From the NCBI GenBank assembly GCA_021654635.1, contig AP025179.1, positions 3,286,001 to 3,350,000 of the forward strand: a stretch of 64,000 nt of DNA, given 5' to 3'. Position 1 is the stretch's first letter. Each line of letters begins with the position of its first letter. Source of the DNA: Mycobacterium kiyosense. GTDB taxonomy: Bacteria; Actinomycetota; Actinomycetes; Mycobacteriales; Mycobacteriaceae. Shown piece by piece: positions 55,123 to 62,538 of the stretch. The notes under the pieces are model-generated. The model was not told where the DNA came from. It did no database searches and saw nothing but the letters and a program-made list of their open reading frames with translations. The position numbers were made by a program, and so were the translations under genes.

Positions 55123-56150
55123 CGGCGACCGAGGCCAGTCGGGCGCGGATCGCGCGCCGCCAAGCCGCAGCGCTGCAGGTGCAGATGGCGCGGCGCGGCA
55201 ATGTGTTCGAGCTGCGCGATGCCGGCGGCCCTGTGATCGCCGGCCGGTTGGAGACCATCGAGGCGTACCTGGTCGAGCGGTACCGCGGCGGCCGGCCGGG
55301 GCCGGCGCCGGCCCGCATCCCGGCGGCGTGGCGGCAACCCGTCGCCGACTACTGCCTGCACCTGGCGGCGGCAGGCCAGAGCGCGCGCACGGTCGACGCA
55401 CGCCGACACGCCGTGTCGCGCATTGCCCGCGGCGTGGGCCGGCCACCCGCTGAGGTGACCGGGCAGCTGCTCGTCGAATGGTTCGGCGGGCAGCAGTGGA
55501 AACCGGAGACGCGGCGGTTCTACCGGGCTGCGGCGCGTGAGTTTTTCCGCTGGGCACACCGGGCCGGCCGCGTGCCGGCCAACATCGGTGACGAGCTGCC
55601 GGCGGTGCGGATACCGCCGGCGGTGCCGCGGCCGGTGCCTGATGATGCCTGGCAGCAAGCCATTTCGGCCGCGGATGCGCGTGTCACGTTGATGATGCGG
55701 CTCGCGGCCGAGGCCGGCCTGCGGCGCGCCGAGGTCGCCCAGGTCCACACCAGCGACCTGGTCGACGGCGTCGGCGGGCCGCAGCTCGTCGTACACGGCA
55801 AGGGCGGCAAGACCAGGGTCGTGCCGATCAGCGACTCGCTGGCCGCGGTGCTGCGGGCCGGTGCCGCCGGCCACACCCCGTATCTGCCGGCCGTCGGTTG
55901 GCTGTTCCCGGCGTGGCCGGCCGGCGGGCACCTCACGGCCGAGCACGTCGGCAAGCTGGTCGCCGACGCGTTGCCGGCCGGCTGGTCGATGCACAAGCTG
56001 CGGCACCGCTTCGCCACCCGCGCCTATCGCGGCAGCCGTAACCTGCGCGCCGTCCAGGTGCTCCTCGGCCACACCTCGATAGCCACCACCGAGCGGTACA
56101 CCGCCGTCGACGACGACGAGATACGCGCTGCGGCGCTTGCCGCGCTATAG
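55119..56150 (+). CDS. int: Tyrosine recombinase / phage integrase
   Basis: A 343-residue integrase. N-terminal arm-binding region; core-binding SAM-like domain about 95-180 (YCLHLAAAGQSARTVDARRHAVSRIA); catalytic domain from about 190. The conserved set is complete: Arg in AEAGLRRAEV, Lys in HGKGGKTRVV, His292-x-x-Arg295 in HKLRHR, His318 in LLGHTSIATTERY and nucleophile Tyr327. It should cut and join at an attachment site, but no tRNA target is visible nearby. The stop converges with the minus-strand gene at 56145 by a few bases. Confidence 0.93.
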   Translation: MTATEASRARIARRQAAALQVQMARRGNVFELRDAGGPVIAGRLETIEAYLVERYRGGRPGPAPARIPAAWRQPVADYCLHLAAAGQSARTVDARRHAVSRIARGVGRPPAEVTGQLLVEWFGGQQWKPETRRFYRAAAREFFRWAHRAGRVPANIGDELPAVRIPPAVPRPVPDDAWQQAISAADARVTLMMRLAAEAGLRRAEVAQVHTSDLVDGVGGPQLVVHGKGGKTRVVPISDSLAAVLRAGAAGHTPYLPAVGWLFPAWPAGGHLTAEHVGKLVADALPAGWSMHKLRHRFATRAYRGSRNLRAVQVLLGHTSIATTERYTAVDDDEIRAAALAAL

Positions 56151-56714
56151 CTTCGGCGGCCTTGTGCCTCGCCACTGTTGCGGCGGCTGATCGGACAGGT
56201 CGTCGCGACGGTGCCACGTCACATCTATCCGGTCGGCTTCACCGCCGAACGGGGCAATCATGAACCGCGCGGAGCTGCGGCCGTCGACACGGTCGAACAC
56301 GGGATCACCTGCAACGCCCCCACCTGAAATCTTTACGCCAAACTTGGCGGTGTCGGTGACATTCCAGAGGTCGTACTGGTCACCTTGTGCGTGCCTCAAC
56401 TCCCAGGGAACGCCCTCGGCGCGCTCAGCATGTTCTTCAGCCATCCGGTTCTGCGCCTCGAGGGCCTCGGCCGACCGCTGGGCCGCCGCTGCGGCCTGGC
56501 GCTGCCAGGCCGCAGCTTCTTCGGCCGCCTTGGTTGCTCGTGCGGCGTTCTGTTCGGCTTTGGCCTCGTGAAGTTGCGCCGCGTCCTTTGCTTTTGTGGC
56601 GCGTCTGGCCTGAATCACTGCCACCGCGGCCGAGATGGCCGGTGCTACCAAAGCGGCCAGCGCGATCCAAGTCGGCACCTGCACGTTGCAGAGCGTAGTG
56701 CGCGGCACCGACAC
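56145..56714 (-). CDS. Membrane-anchored coiled-coil protein of the element
   Basis: A 189-residue protein, unknown. N-terminal membrane helix (WIALAALVAPAISAAVAVI), then about 60 residues of Ala/Glu/Arg-rich coiled coil (RRATKAKDAAQLHEAKAEQN onward), then a beta-rich C-terminal domain (QYDLWNVTDTAKFGVKIS and SSARFMIAPFGGEADRIDVTW). It faces opposite to the integrase beside it, a usual place for cargo or lysogenic conversion genes. An envelope role, for example blocking other phages, is only a guess. GTG start at 56714; a later GTG at the VQVPTW segment is also possible. Confidence 0.65.
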   Translation of the reverse strand: MSVPRTTLCNVQVPTWIALAALVAPAISAAVAVIQARRATKAKDAAQLHEAKAEQNAARATKAAEEAAAWQRQAAAAAQRSAEALEAQNRMAEEHAERAEGVPWELRHAQGDQYDLWNVTDTAKFGVKISGGGVAGDPVFDRVDGRSSARFMIAPFGGEADRIDVTWHRRDDLSDQPPQQWRGTRPPKL

Positions 56715-56740
56715 ACGTAGCGCGTTAGCCGCACATTTGT

Positions 56741-57079
56741 GTGGACACGCTGAGTCCCGCTGTCGCGCTCTTGGTCCGCGTGGCGAGCGACGGGATACTG
56801 GTCAGCGTGAGTGAGTCGGGTGGAACCCAGGCAGCGGAACGCTGGCTTGATCAGATGGACGCTGACGACCCGACGATTCGGGTGTACGACGTCCAGGCCA
56901 TCAGTGCGGCAGCCGGCCAGCTGCGCGACGCGGTCGCGGATGCGTTGGCCCGCGGCGTGCCGGCCCACGTGATCAGCCTGTCGATGGAGCTGCTCGAAGA
57001 TGACCTCAGCGTGCTGTTGCGGACAGGCGAGACGATTCCCGCGCGGCAGCTGCGGGACGAGCTGGGCCTCGGCGACTAG
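56741..57079 (+). CDS. Short hypothetical protein of the element
   Basis: Up to 112 residues; contains SGGTQAAERWLDQMDADDPTI, a helix (AISAAAGQLRDAVADALARG) and ELLEDDLSVLLRTGETIPARQLRDELGL. No family recognised. The start is uncertain: GTG 56741 or GTG 56807; the shorter one gives about 90 aa. It diverges from the TM/coiled-coil gene (26 bp apart) and converges with the protease-like gene, overlapping it by 4 bp. Confidence 0.5.
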   Translation: MDTLSPAVALLVRVASDGILVSVSESGGTQAAERWLDQMDADDPTIRVYDVQAISAAAGQLRDAVADALARGVPAHVISLSMELLEDDLSVLLRTGETIPARQLRDELGLGD

Positions 57080-57621
57080 GCCGGCGCAGTTCCTCCCAGC
57101 GCGAGAGCGCAGGCGATGACCTGGTCGGCCAGGACGGCCCGCTGGGCCGGTGTGGCGGTGTAGATGCGGGCGGCCAGACCGAGCAGCTCGGCCGCCGGCT
57201 CAGCGCCGCCGCCAACGGTCGGCGGCCCGGTGGGCAGCGTGAACACCCCGCCGAGCACCTCGCGCACCAGCTGGCCGGCGTCGTCGATGGTGTCGGTATA
57301 TTCCAGCTTCGCCTCACGCAGAACACGTTGCGCGACAAGGGTTCTCACGTATTCTCCGAGCGGGGTCGTTGACCACATGCCGCGGATGCGGAGGTTGTTC
57401 TTGCGGTCGAGCAGCGGCGTTCCTTCGCCGACGACCTGGCTTTCGCCGTGCCGTACAACGGTGATTGGCACCCGCTCGGGGAACGGTTGCCGCCACTGGC
57501 TCGGCCCGAGGATCACCCCGCCGGGCTCGCGGTGGCCGCCGGCGATGATGATGTCGAACGCGGCCTCGCCGCGCAGCTGCCTGCAGACGCCGCGGCGCGT
57601 CGCGCTGGCCGGCGCGGTCAC
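57076..57621 (-). CDS. Prohead-protease-like protein (HK97/U35 family pattern)
   Basis: A 181-residue protein. Its middle part follows the prohead protease pattern: FDIIIAGGHREPGGVILGPSQW, VPITVVRHGESQVVGEG with the expected His, then MWSTTPLGEYVRTLVAQRVLREAKLEYT, which matches the family's TPLGxxVxxLVxxGxLxxxSVxF stretch. The family's catalytic Ser position reads as Lys (EAKLEY), so activity is doubtful. In phiRv1 the protease comes before the capsid gene; here it follows it. GTG 57621 overlaps the gene before it by 4 bp (GTGA). Confidence in fold moderate. Confidence 0.6.
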   Translation of the reverse strand: MTAPASATRRGVCRQLRGEAAFDIIIAGGHREPGGVILGPSQWRQPFPERVPITVVRHGESQVVGEGTPLLDRKNNLRIRGMWSTTPLGEYVRTLVAQRVLREAKLEYTDTIDDAGQLVREVLGGVFTLPTGPPTVGGGAEPAAELLGLAARIYTATPAQRAVLADQVIACALALGGTAPA

Positions 57622-57869
57622 TCGTCGACAGGGGCGCCGTCGCCGGCCGGTGGGACCGGCCTGCCGTCCTCGTCGACCACCGGCGTGCCCGCCTCCGACA
57701 CCGCCTGAGGTACCCAGCCGGCTTTGCGCTTGCGGCCGCCGACCTCGTCGACCCATCCCGAGGCCAGCCACAGCTCCCCGACGTGGTCGGGCACCTCGGC
57801 GGTCTTGCCGGGCCGGTGGATCGCGCCGTCGTGGCAGACCTGAAACGGTTGCAGCACCTTGACTTTCAC
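57618..57869 (-). CDS. Small structural-region phage protein
   Basis: An 83-residue protein between capsid and protease-like genes: MKVKVLQPFQVCHDGAIHRP, EVPDHVGELWLASGWVDEVG, then a Pro/Glu/Asp-rich tail. The first half looks like a small SH3/beta-barrel; such proteins next to capsid genes are often head-completion or decoration proteins. Not certain. GTG start at 57869, 14 bp after the capsid stop. Confidence 0.65.
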   Translation of the reverse strand: MKVKVLQPFQVCHDGAIHRPGKTAEVPDHVGELWLASGWVDEVGGRKRKAGWVPQAVSEAGTPVVDEDGRPVPPAGDGAPVDE

Positions 57870-57883
57870 CGCAGACGCTCCTG

Positions 57884-59014
57884 TCAGCTCGTCGGTAGGC
57901 CGGTAATGGACAGCAGCGCCGCCGGCCGCTCGACGGCCAGCGCCAGGCGCTCCTCGCCGACGAACCGCACCAGGTTGTGCGTGAAGTCGTCGTTGGCGCT
58001 GCCGGTGCGCAGCGACAGGCCCTCACGCAGCAGGACGCGGCCGAACTTGCTGCTGTCGATGAGCAGTCCGGTGCCGGCGGCCTGCACCGTGGTGACGAGC
58101 ACCTCGACACCCCACAGCGAGCTCGCGGCGCCCTGGGTGGGATCGGGTGCGACCAGGTAGCGGTTCTGGCTGTCCTTCTCGCGGCGCATCGCCGACCAGG
58201 TGAGCGGGTTGAGCACCAGCAGGTCCGGCTCAGCCAGCGCCGCCCCGGTGCGCAGCGCCGCAATGCTCATCTCCACCGCGTCCAGCGTCGTGACGCCAGT
58301 CGCGTCCGCACTGTGGTCGTGCGTCAGGATTCCCGAGGTGTGCAGCAATCCGGTGAGGTGCCCGGTCGTGCCAGCGCCGCCCAACAGCTCGGCGTTCTCG
58401 ACGTCGATGATCTGCCGGAACAGCTCGGCCTGCACATAGCCGGTCCACGAGTCCCAGTCCGAAATCGCCTCGTACGTGGTGGCGGTGTGCGCGGCGATTT
58501 TCTGCGCGGTCGCGGTCATCTGCTGCGTGTTGAGCACCAGCTCGGGCTTGAGCCCGCCCTCGGCGACCACGGCCGCGGCGCCGGTCGTGCTGTTGTGCCT
58601 GATGTACTCGACCGACGGCGCGCTGATCGCCTGCACCGGCAGCCGGTCCAAAATCCGGTTCTCGTGCACCGGCCCCAAGACATTGGGCACCAGCTGCGCC
58701 GGCAGCAGCGAGTCAGGAGACGAGAACGCCTTGACTTGCAGCGACTGCCGCGACACCACGGCCTCATACAGCGCGCGCGACGACTCCTCGTCCAGGCCGA
58801 GCGGCGCCACCTGGCGTCCGGTCACCTGCTTGCCGACCACGGCGCCCTCGGCGGCTGCATAGCCGGCGTTGCGCCACTGCCGGGCACGCTGGGCGGTCGC
58901 GTCTTGGGCCGCGCGGGCCTCGGCGTCGTCCATGAACGCCGAAAACTCGGCATCGGTGATCTGCCCGGCCCGGTATGCGGCCGCCTTGGTCTTGACTTCC
59001 TCTGCGAGATTCAT
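57884..59014 (-). CDS. HK97-family major capsid protein
   Basis: A 376-residue capsid protein, shorter than the phiRv1 homologue Rv1576c (473 aa). The N-terminal about 85 residues are helical (NLAEEVKTKAAAYRAGQITDAEF) and probably a removable delta domain. The HK97 fold follows: SLLPAQLVPNVLGPVHENRILDRLP, then EYIRHNSTTGAAAVVAEGG (E-loop area), KIAAHTATTYEAISDW, and the P-domain with AELLGGAGTTGHLTGLL, ending in DDFTHNLVRFVGEERLALAVERPAAL. ATG 59014 follows a GGAGG ribosome-binding site. It shows the element can make its own shell. Confidence 0.88.
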   Translation of the reverse strand: MNLAEEVKTKAAAYRAGQITDAEFSAFMDDAEARAAQDATAQRARQWRNAGYAAAEGAVVGKQVTGRQVAPLGLDEESSRALYEAVVSRQSLQVKAFSSPDSLLPAQLVPNVLGPVHENRILDRLPVQAISAPSVEYIRHNSTTGAAAVVAEGGLKPELVLNTQQMTATAQKIAAHTATTYEAISDWDSWTGYVQAELFRQIIDVENAELLGGAGTTGHLTGLLHTSGILTHDHSADATGVTTLDAVEMSIAALRTGAALAEPDLLVLNPLTWSAMRREKDSQNRYLVAPDPTQGAASSLWGVEVLVTTVQAAGTGLLIDSSKFGRVLLREGLSLRTGSANDDFTHNLVRFVGEERLALAVERPAALLSITGLPTS

Positions 59015-59326
59015 CGCAAGATGCCTCCGAAATATTGTGCGCGGCAACGTATTCCGCGCAGCATGAATGAGGGGGTGCCCGAAACGGGCGATTTCGGCGG
59101 CGGCGACGTCGCTGAGCGGCGGTCGATCCGGTTCCGGCGGCGGTCGATTTCTCGGCGGCGGGCGAACCTTCACGGCGGCGGGTCAGCTCGGTGGCGGGCT
59201 CCTCACCGCGGGTACCCGACGGATCATCTCGGTCAGTCAGCGCCCACGGCTGCCCCCAGAATGACACGAATGAGATTTAGGGTGCAACCACCCTCGGCGG
59301 CGCGTGTTCGTCGCCGAGGGCCGCAC
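59015..59326 (-). other. 312-bp intergenic stretch upstream of the capsid gene
   Basis: No supported gene. It contains a strong GC hairpin (59291-59320) just after the stop of the 59327-59626 gene and should also hold a separate promoter for the capsid operon. The rest is a run of CGGCGG-type low complexity. Confidence 0.5.
59291..59320 (-). terminator. Candidate terminator after the terminase operon
   Basis: CCCTCGGCG (59291-59299) and CGCCGAGGG (59312-59320) form a perfect 9-bp stem with a 12-base loop, 7 bp beyond the stop at 59327. No T-run follows on the minus strand, as is common for mycobacteria. It would separate terminase from capsid expression. Confidence 0.55.
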
Positions 59327-59626
59327 TCAGCCCGATTCCGGCCCATCGGGATCGCCCGGCGGCGACGCATCTGCGATGGCCGCGTCCAGTTGCACCTCCA
59401 CCAACTCCGCGCGCGCAATCAACCACGCAGGGCCGGTGTCGTCGACAGACCACAGTCCCACCGTCGCCACAGCCAGCCGGTACAGCGCCATCTCCTCGAC
59501 CGTGTCGGCGTTCGCGCAAATAGCGGTGACCTGGTGCGCCATCGCCAACTCGTCGGAGCCAATGCCATCCTTCGCGCGCATCCGCGACACGAACTCCTCG
59601 CACAACCGGCGATCCTCGGCCCTCAA
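59327..59626 (-). CDS. Short acidic phage protein after small terminase
   Basis: A 99-residue protein: MRAEDRRLCEEFVSRMRAKDG, IGSDELAMAHQVTAICANADTVEEMALYRLAVATVG, ending in PPGDPDGPESG. Mostly helical; no family recognised. ATG 59626 overlaps the terminase stop by 4 bp (ATGA), so it is translated with it and may act in packaging. Confidence 0.7.
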   Translation of the reverse strand: MRAEDRRLCEEFVSRMRAKDGIGSDELAMAHQVTAICANADTVEEMALYRLAVATVGLWSVDDTGPAWLIARAELVEVQLDAAIADASPPGDPDGPESG

Positions 59627-60114
59627 TTCAGCAGCCTTTCGGGACCGAGCACGGGACGGCCCTGGCCGGCCCCGCCGGGCATGACGCCCTCGACCAGGCC
59701 GGCGCGGTCAGCCGGTGTCAACCCGAAACGAGCCGCCAGCGCCATGAGCTGCTTGAGCGCATCGTTACGCGCCGCCCAGTACACCGACTTGATCGGCTGC
59801 CCCTGGCTGCCTGCCCCGGTGTAGCCGTCCTGGCGAACCTTCGCCTCCAACGCCCGATAGTGCGCCACCGTCCGACAGAACGCCTCGAACAGCGTCAAGT
59901 CCCAGACTGCCAACACCTGCTTGTCGACCAAGTCGGGCGCCAGCTCACGCCACACCTTCGCCGCGGCGGCTCCCAGACCACGCGGCGGCTTCGTCAAGTC
60001 GACACCGTCAGCAGGTGGCGACGGAATCGGCTCGTCGCGGTTCAAGTCCCGCTCCCGACTGCCCGCCAGCAGCTTGAGCCGGTTCGGAGTGGCCTTGCGG
60101 CCAGTTCTCGCCAT
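59623..60114 (-). CDS. Phage terminase small subunit (P27 family)
   Basis: A 163-residue P27-type small terminase, equivalent to phiRv1 Rv1578c (156 aa). Start MARTGRKATPNRLKLLAGSRERDLNRDEP and LGAAAAKVWRELAPDLVDKQVLAVWDLTLFEAFCRTVAHYRAL are the family's characteristic stretches, near the N-terminus and the helical core. It recognises the packaging site and would need a large terminase from a helper phage, because none is present here. ATG 60114. Confidence 0.85.
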   Translation of the reverse strand: MARTGRKATPNRLKLLAGSRERDLNRDEPIPSPPADGVDLTKPPRGLGAAAAKVWRELAPDLVDKQVLAVWDLTLFEAFCRTVAHYRALEAKVRQDGYTGAGSQGQPIKSVYWAARNDALKQLMALAARFGLTPADRAGLVEGVMPGGAGQGRPVLGPERLLN

Positions 60115-60369
60115 AATCAATACCTTTCGGTCGTTTCGGCCCGACAATCGGCCTGGAAAATCGGAATTTGTTGGGTCCACGCCCACGGGGCCTTGACAAA
60201 GCGGTCGCGTCACAGGCGTCACGGCGATTGGACCTTCCCGCCGGGCGGCGGGGGCCGGCGGCCGCCCGGCGCAGCGGGCGCGGGGGCGGTCGAACAGATC
60301 GTGTCGGCCGCGGCAGCGGGCGCCGGGCAGCGCGGGGATGGGCACGCCGAGGACCAGGGCGGCGGATGG
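60115..60369 (-). other. 255-bp non-coding gap before the terminase gene
   Basis: Open frames here are Pro/Arg/Ala-rich readings typical of GC-rich shadows, so I call no gene. It includes an AT-richer piece (60115-60180) likely to be the promoter of the terminase operon, and a GC hairpin at 60240-60270. A packaging site is possible here, but not visible as such. Confidence 0.45.
60240..60270 (-). terminator. GC hairpin closing the early operon
   Basis: GCCGGGCGGC (60240-60249) and GCCGCCCGGC (60261-60270) make a perfect 10-bp stem with an 11-base loop. It lies 100 bp after the stop of the 60370-60582 gene on the minus strand. No T-run. Could end the early (integrase to 60370) transcript. Confidence 0.5.
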
Positions 60370-60582
60370 TCATGGCAGGAACCTGGCGAGGTGGCGGCCG
60401 CGGGGGGCGGCGGACTCGAGTTCGACGGGGACGACGGTGTGCACACCGATGCAGTGTGGCCCGCAGGGCGGCAGCTCGGCCGCGGCCTGGTGGGCCAGCT
60501 CGAGGCTGTCCCAGTAGGTCCACTCTGCGGTCAGTGTGCCGGTGCTCGGGTGCTCGCGGTGGCAGACCAGGACGGCGGTCAT
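60370..60582 (-). CDS. Small phage protein, unknown
   Basis: A 70-residue protein: MTAVLVCHREHPSTGTLTAEW, TYWDSLELAHQAAAELPPCG, PHCIGVHTVVPVELESA. Has Cys and His but no clear zinc motif. Coupled by a 4-bp ATGA overlap to the Zn-finger gene upstream, which supports it being real. Confidence 0.65.
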   Translation of the reverse strand: MTAVLVCHREHPSTGTLTAEWTYWDSLELAHQAAAELPPCGPHCIGVHTVVPVELESAAPRGRHLARFLP

Positions 60583-60755
60583 GTTGTGAGCCTTGTGAAG
60601 TGGACGATGCGGCCGCCGGGCAGCGGGCCGGTGTTACCGGCGAGGTTGTGGCAGTGCTGGCCGGGTTGGGCGTGGCACAGTTCGCAGCGGCGGCGCAGCG
60701 CGGCGGCGACCAGGGCGCTGACCGGGTTGGTGAGGTGTTCGCGTAGGTGGCTCAT
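60579..60755 (-). CDS. Small zinc-finger protein
   Basis: A 58-residue protein MSHLREHLTNPVSALVAAALRRR followed by CELCHAQPGQHCHN and GRIVHFTRLTT. C-x2-C...C-x-H is a compact zinc-binding pattern frequent in mycobacterial phage proteins. Start ATG 60755 overlaps the stop of the next upstream gene by 4 bp. Confidence 0.7.
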   Translation of the reverse strand: MSHLREHLTNPVSALVAAALRRRCELCHAQPGQHCHNLAGNTGPLPGGRIVHFTRLTT

Positions 60756-60874
60756 GGTGTCCGAATCCCGTTGAGCGAGTGCAGGTCTGCGTAGGTTCGC
60801 GGGTCGTCGGTGGCGGCGTGGTCCCATTCGGTCAGCTCGGCGACGGCGGCCCGCCATTCGGTGTCGTCGATCAT
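60752..60874 (-). CDS. Very small protein, 40 aa, inside the ATGA-coupled train
   Basis: ATG 60874 opens a 40-codon frame (MIDDTEWRAAVAELTEWDHA, then ATDDPRTYADLHSLNGIRTP) that ends in TGA overlapping the next gene's ATG by 4 bp. Its own ATG overlaps the Rep-like gene's stop in the same way. Coupling on both sides is the main evidence it is a gene. Acidic, two Trp, no known family. Confidence 0.6.
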   Translation of the reverse strand: MIDDTEWRAAVAELTEWDHAATDDPRTYADLHSLNGIRTP

Positions 60875-61863
60875 CGGGTTTGTCCTTGGAGTTGGCGTGC
60901 GTAGGCGAGTTGCTCATCGGTGAGTTCGCCCTCGATTGCTGGGTGGCTGCCACCGTCGCAGTGACAGACGCGGATGACGCGGCCTGGTTTGCCGTCGTTG
61001 TTGAGCACGATTCCGCGGTCTCGGCACCTGTTGCACAAATAGCGCGGCGCGGCGGCCGGCCCTGGCGGTTGCTCCGTGTCATCCGAGTCCATCCGTGCAA
61101 TCAGGCGCTCGGCGACGAGCAGGTTGCCGAGGGCCTTGGCTTCGGTCTTGCCGATTGGTGGCGGGTGCAACACGTCCCAGATTGCGCCGTATCGCTTTTC
61201 CCAGCGCGTGTAGTTGTGCCGAGCATCGCGGCATGGACCGCAGCTGAGTTCTGTGCCGGCAGGCATGTGCCTCGAGCAGTAGCGGGGCGGCTCGGCCGGA
61301 ATGCTCGACAGGTCGGCGGGTACGCCGCTGATGCGCTGCAGTTGTTTGCCGGTTTGCTCGATCGCCTTGGTGGGCTCGTCGACGAGCTCGGCGTCGACGG
61401 TGGGCGCTTCTCCCCCTTCTTCTGTTACTTCTCCAAGGTCTCTATAAGTAGTGCATCTGTCGGATTCGACAGGGGGGTGTGTCGATTTCGACAGACCATC
61501 GTACGAATTCGGCACATGGTCTGCCGGATTCGTATTGTGGCAGCTCGCAGGTTTGTCGGATTCGTATTCTGTCTGGTCAGAGGCGATTTTGTAAGATCGG
61601 CGTCGGTCCTCGCGCGGCGGGTGTTCTGCGACCTCGATTGAGTTTGCTAGACGCTCCAAGGCGCGCCGAATTGCGCTGCCGCTCAATCCGACTTCGCTGC
61701 CGAATTCGGAATAGGACACGCGCCACCAACGCACGCCGGCCACCGTCACGCGCCCAGGTCCGTTGGACTCACACCGATACCGAATGTGGGCCAGCACTAA
61801 GGCTGCCGCTGCGCCGTAACGCTCGACCTCGTCCGGCATGACCCTGACGAACGGCGGTCTCAC
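60871..61863 (-). CDS. Winged-helix replication-initiator-like protein with internal iterons
   Basis: A 330-residue protein. N-terminal about 95 residues resemble a winged-helix initiator domain of phage or plasmid type (FVRVMPDEVERYGAAAALVL; VSYSEFGSEVGLSGSAIRRALERLAN). A low-complexity linker (about 98-140; ESDKPASCHNTNPADHVPNS) coincides with five DNA repeats. The C-terminal part has Cys pairs (CSRHMPAGTELSCGPC and CNRCRDRGIV with a later CHC), probably zinc-binding. It occupies the place of phiRv1 Rv1582c (a primase-helicase), but no helicase motif is seen. GTG 61863 overlaps the upstream stop by 4 bp. A role in replication is inferred from domain, position and repeats. Confidence 0.7.
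   Translation of the reverse strand: MRPPFVRVMPDEVERYGAAAALVLAHIRYRCESNGPGRVTVAGVRWWRVSYSEFGSEVGLSGSAIRRALERLANSIEVAEHPPREDRRRSYKIASDQTEYESDKPASCHNTNPADHVPNSYDGLSKSTHPPVESDRCTTYRDLGEVTEEGGEAPTVDAELVDEPTKAIEQTGKQLQRISGVPADLSSIPAEPPRYCSRHMPAGTELSCGPCRDARHNYTRWEKRYGAIWDVLHPPPIGKTEAKALGNLLVAERLIARMDSDDTEQPPGPAAAPRYLCNRCRDRGIVLNNDGKPGRVIRVCHCDGGSHPAIEGELTDEQLAYARQLQGQTR
61458..61567. repeat. Five iteron-like repeats, candidate replication origin
   Basis: Plus-strand copies of a 14-bp element: TGTCGGATTCGACA (61458), TGTCGATTTCGACA (61480), GTACGAATTCGGCA (61501), TGCCGGATTCGTAT (61522), TGTCGGATTCGTAT (61554). The CGRATTCG cores are 22, 21, 21 and 32 bp apart, close to whole helical turns, so bound proteins would line up on one face. 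The area is more AT-rich than its flanks. It lies within the linker of the Rep-like gene, as origins of some phages and satellites do. Confidence 0.65.
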
Positions 61864-62198
61864 GTTGCGGCCTTCGCGGTGTGCAGCCCGCACGCCAGGC
61901 CAGGTTCCTTGACGCGCTGACGGCAGGGTTGGCCAGCCGAAGTGGGTCGCCCGCAGCGCAGACTGTCACCCCAGATGCGCTCGCGCATGGTGGCCGGCAG
62001 CCGCCCAAGCCCCTCGTGTGGCTGCGATGGGTCTCCGTGTTGCGCGCGCCCCCCGGCGAGGGCGGTCTTGCTTACCAGCCACAGCACCTCGTCGCCGGCG
62101 TTGGTCACACAGACGGCGGCCAGATAGTCGGGTGCGCCGACGTCGCACAGGCAAGCTGAGCGTTCGTAGTCGATCAGGCTGCCGGGCCGGTCGCTCAC
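61860..62198 (-). CDS. Small zinc-binding phage protein
   Basis: A 112-residue protein with CLCDVGAPDYLAAVCVTNAGDE near the N-terminus and a C-terminal CGRPTSAGQPCRQRV...ACGLH motif, a Cys/His cluster widespread in actinobacterial phages. Occupies the place of phiRv1 Rv1583c. Probably binds nucleic acid. Overlaps both neighbours by 4 bp (start ATG 62198). Confidence 0.72.
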   Translation of the reverse strand: MSDRPGSLIDYERSACLCDVGAPDYLAAVCVTNAGDEVLWLVSKTALAGGRAQHGDPSQPHEGLGRLPATMRERIWGDSLRCGRPTSAGQPCRQRVKEPGLACGLHTAKAAT

Positions 62199-62410
62199 GC
62201 TGCGCCGCCGCGCAGAATCGCGGCGATGCGCTCGCGCTGCTCGGCGGTCAGCGGCGGCGCCTGGGCGACGACCCTCGCGACGTGCTCGGCCAGTTGGTGG
62301 GCACGGAGCGCCCGGCGGGCCTCGACCAGCTCCGGGTCGTCGGGCTTACGGTCGCGGGACAGCGCACCGATGCGAGCGCGATAATGTGCGGTTTCCGATG
62401 ACAAAGCCAT
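62195..62410 (-). CDS. Small helical protein at the phiRv1 excisionase position
   Basis: A 71-residue charged helical protein: MALSSETAHYRARIGALSRDR, LVEARRALRAHQLAEHVARVV, AQAPPLTAEQRERIAAILRGG. In phiRv1 the directionality factor Rv1584c (73 aa) lies at this place relative to integrase, so this is a candidate recombination directionality factor; I do not recognise the sequence itself. ATG 62410 has GGAGG 9 bases upstream and follows the only large gap in the early region. Confidence 0.6.
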   Translation of the reverse strand: MALSSETAHYRARIGALSRDRKPDDPELVEARRALRAHQLAEHVARVVAQAPPLTAEQRERIAAILRGGAA

Positions 62411-62538
62411 CGCCAGGGCCTCCAAGAGCGCGAGAGATTAACCCTCGCGCTGGCAAGGCTGTCACCGAGCGACATCCGGCCCTTGTTGGCGCTCACCGAC
62501 GCTGTTACGGGGCGCCCGACGTACCGGTCGTTGGCGCT
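62411..62538 (-). promoter_or_regulatory. Early promoter/operator region of the element
   Basis: 128 bp with two notable features. An inverted repeat AGCGCGAG (62427-62434) / CTCGCGCT (62444-62451) with a 9-base centre containing a TTAATC -10-like hexamer on the minus strand. Direct repeats GTTGGCGCTCAC (62485-62496) and GTTGGCGCTTCAC (62530-62542), 45 bp apart. Suggests a repressor operator over a minus-strand promoter for 62410-60370, and possibly recombinase or RDF arm sites. Confidence 0.5.

Noticed and set aside
60008-60523. Minus-strand frame in the gap before the terminase
   Set aside because: Pro/Arg-rich, overlaps the terminase start and the 60370 gene, and lacks coupling or a ribosome-binding site.
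61458-61567. CRISPR-like or transposon-end reading of the 14-bp repeats
   Set aside because: Copies are too short and variable and the gaps of 7-18 bp are too small for spacers. Helical phasing favours iterons.
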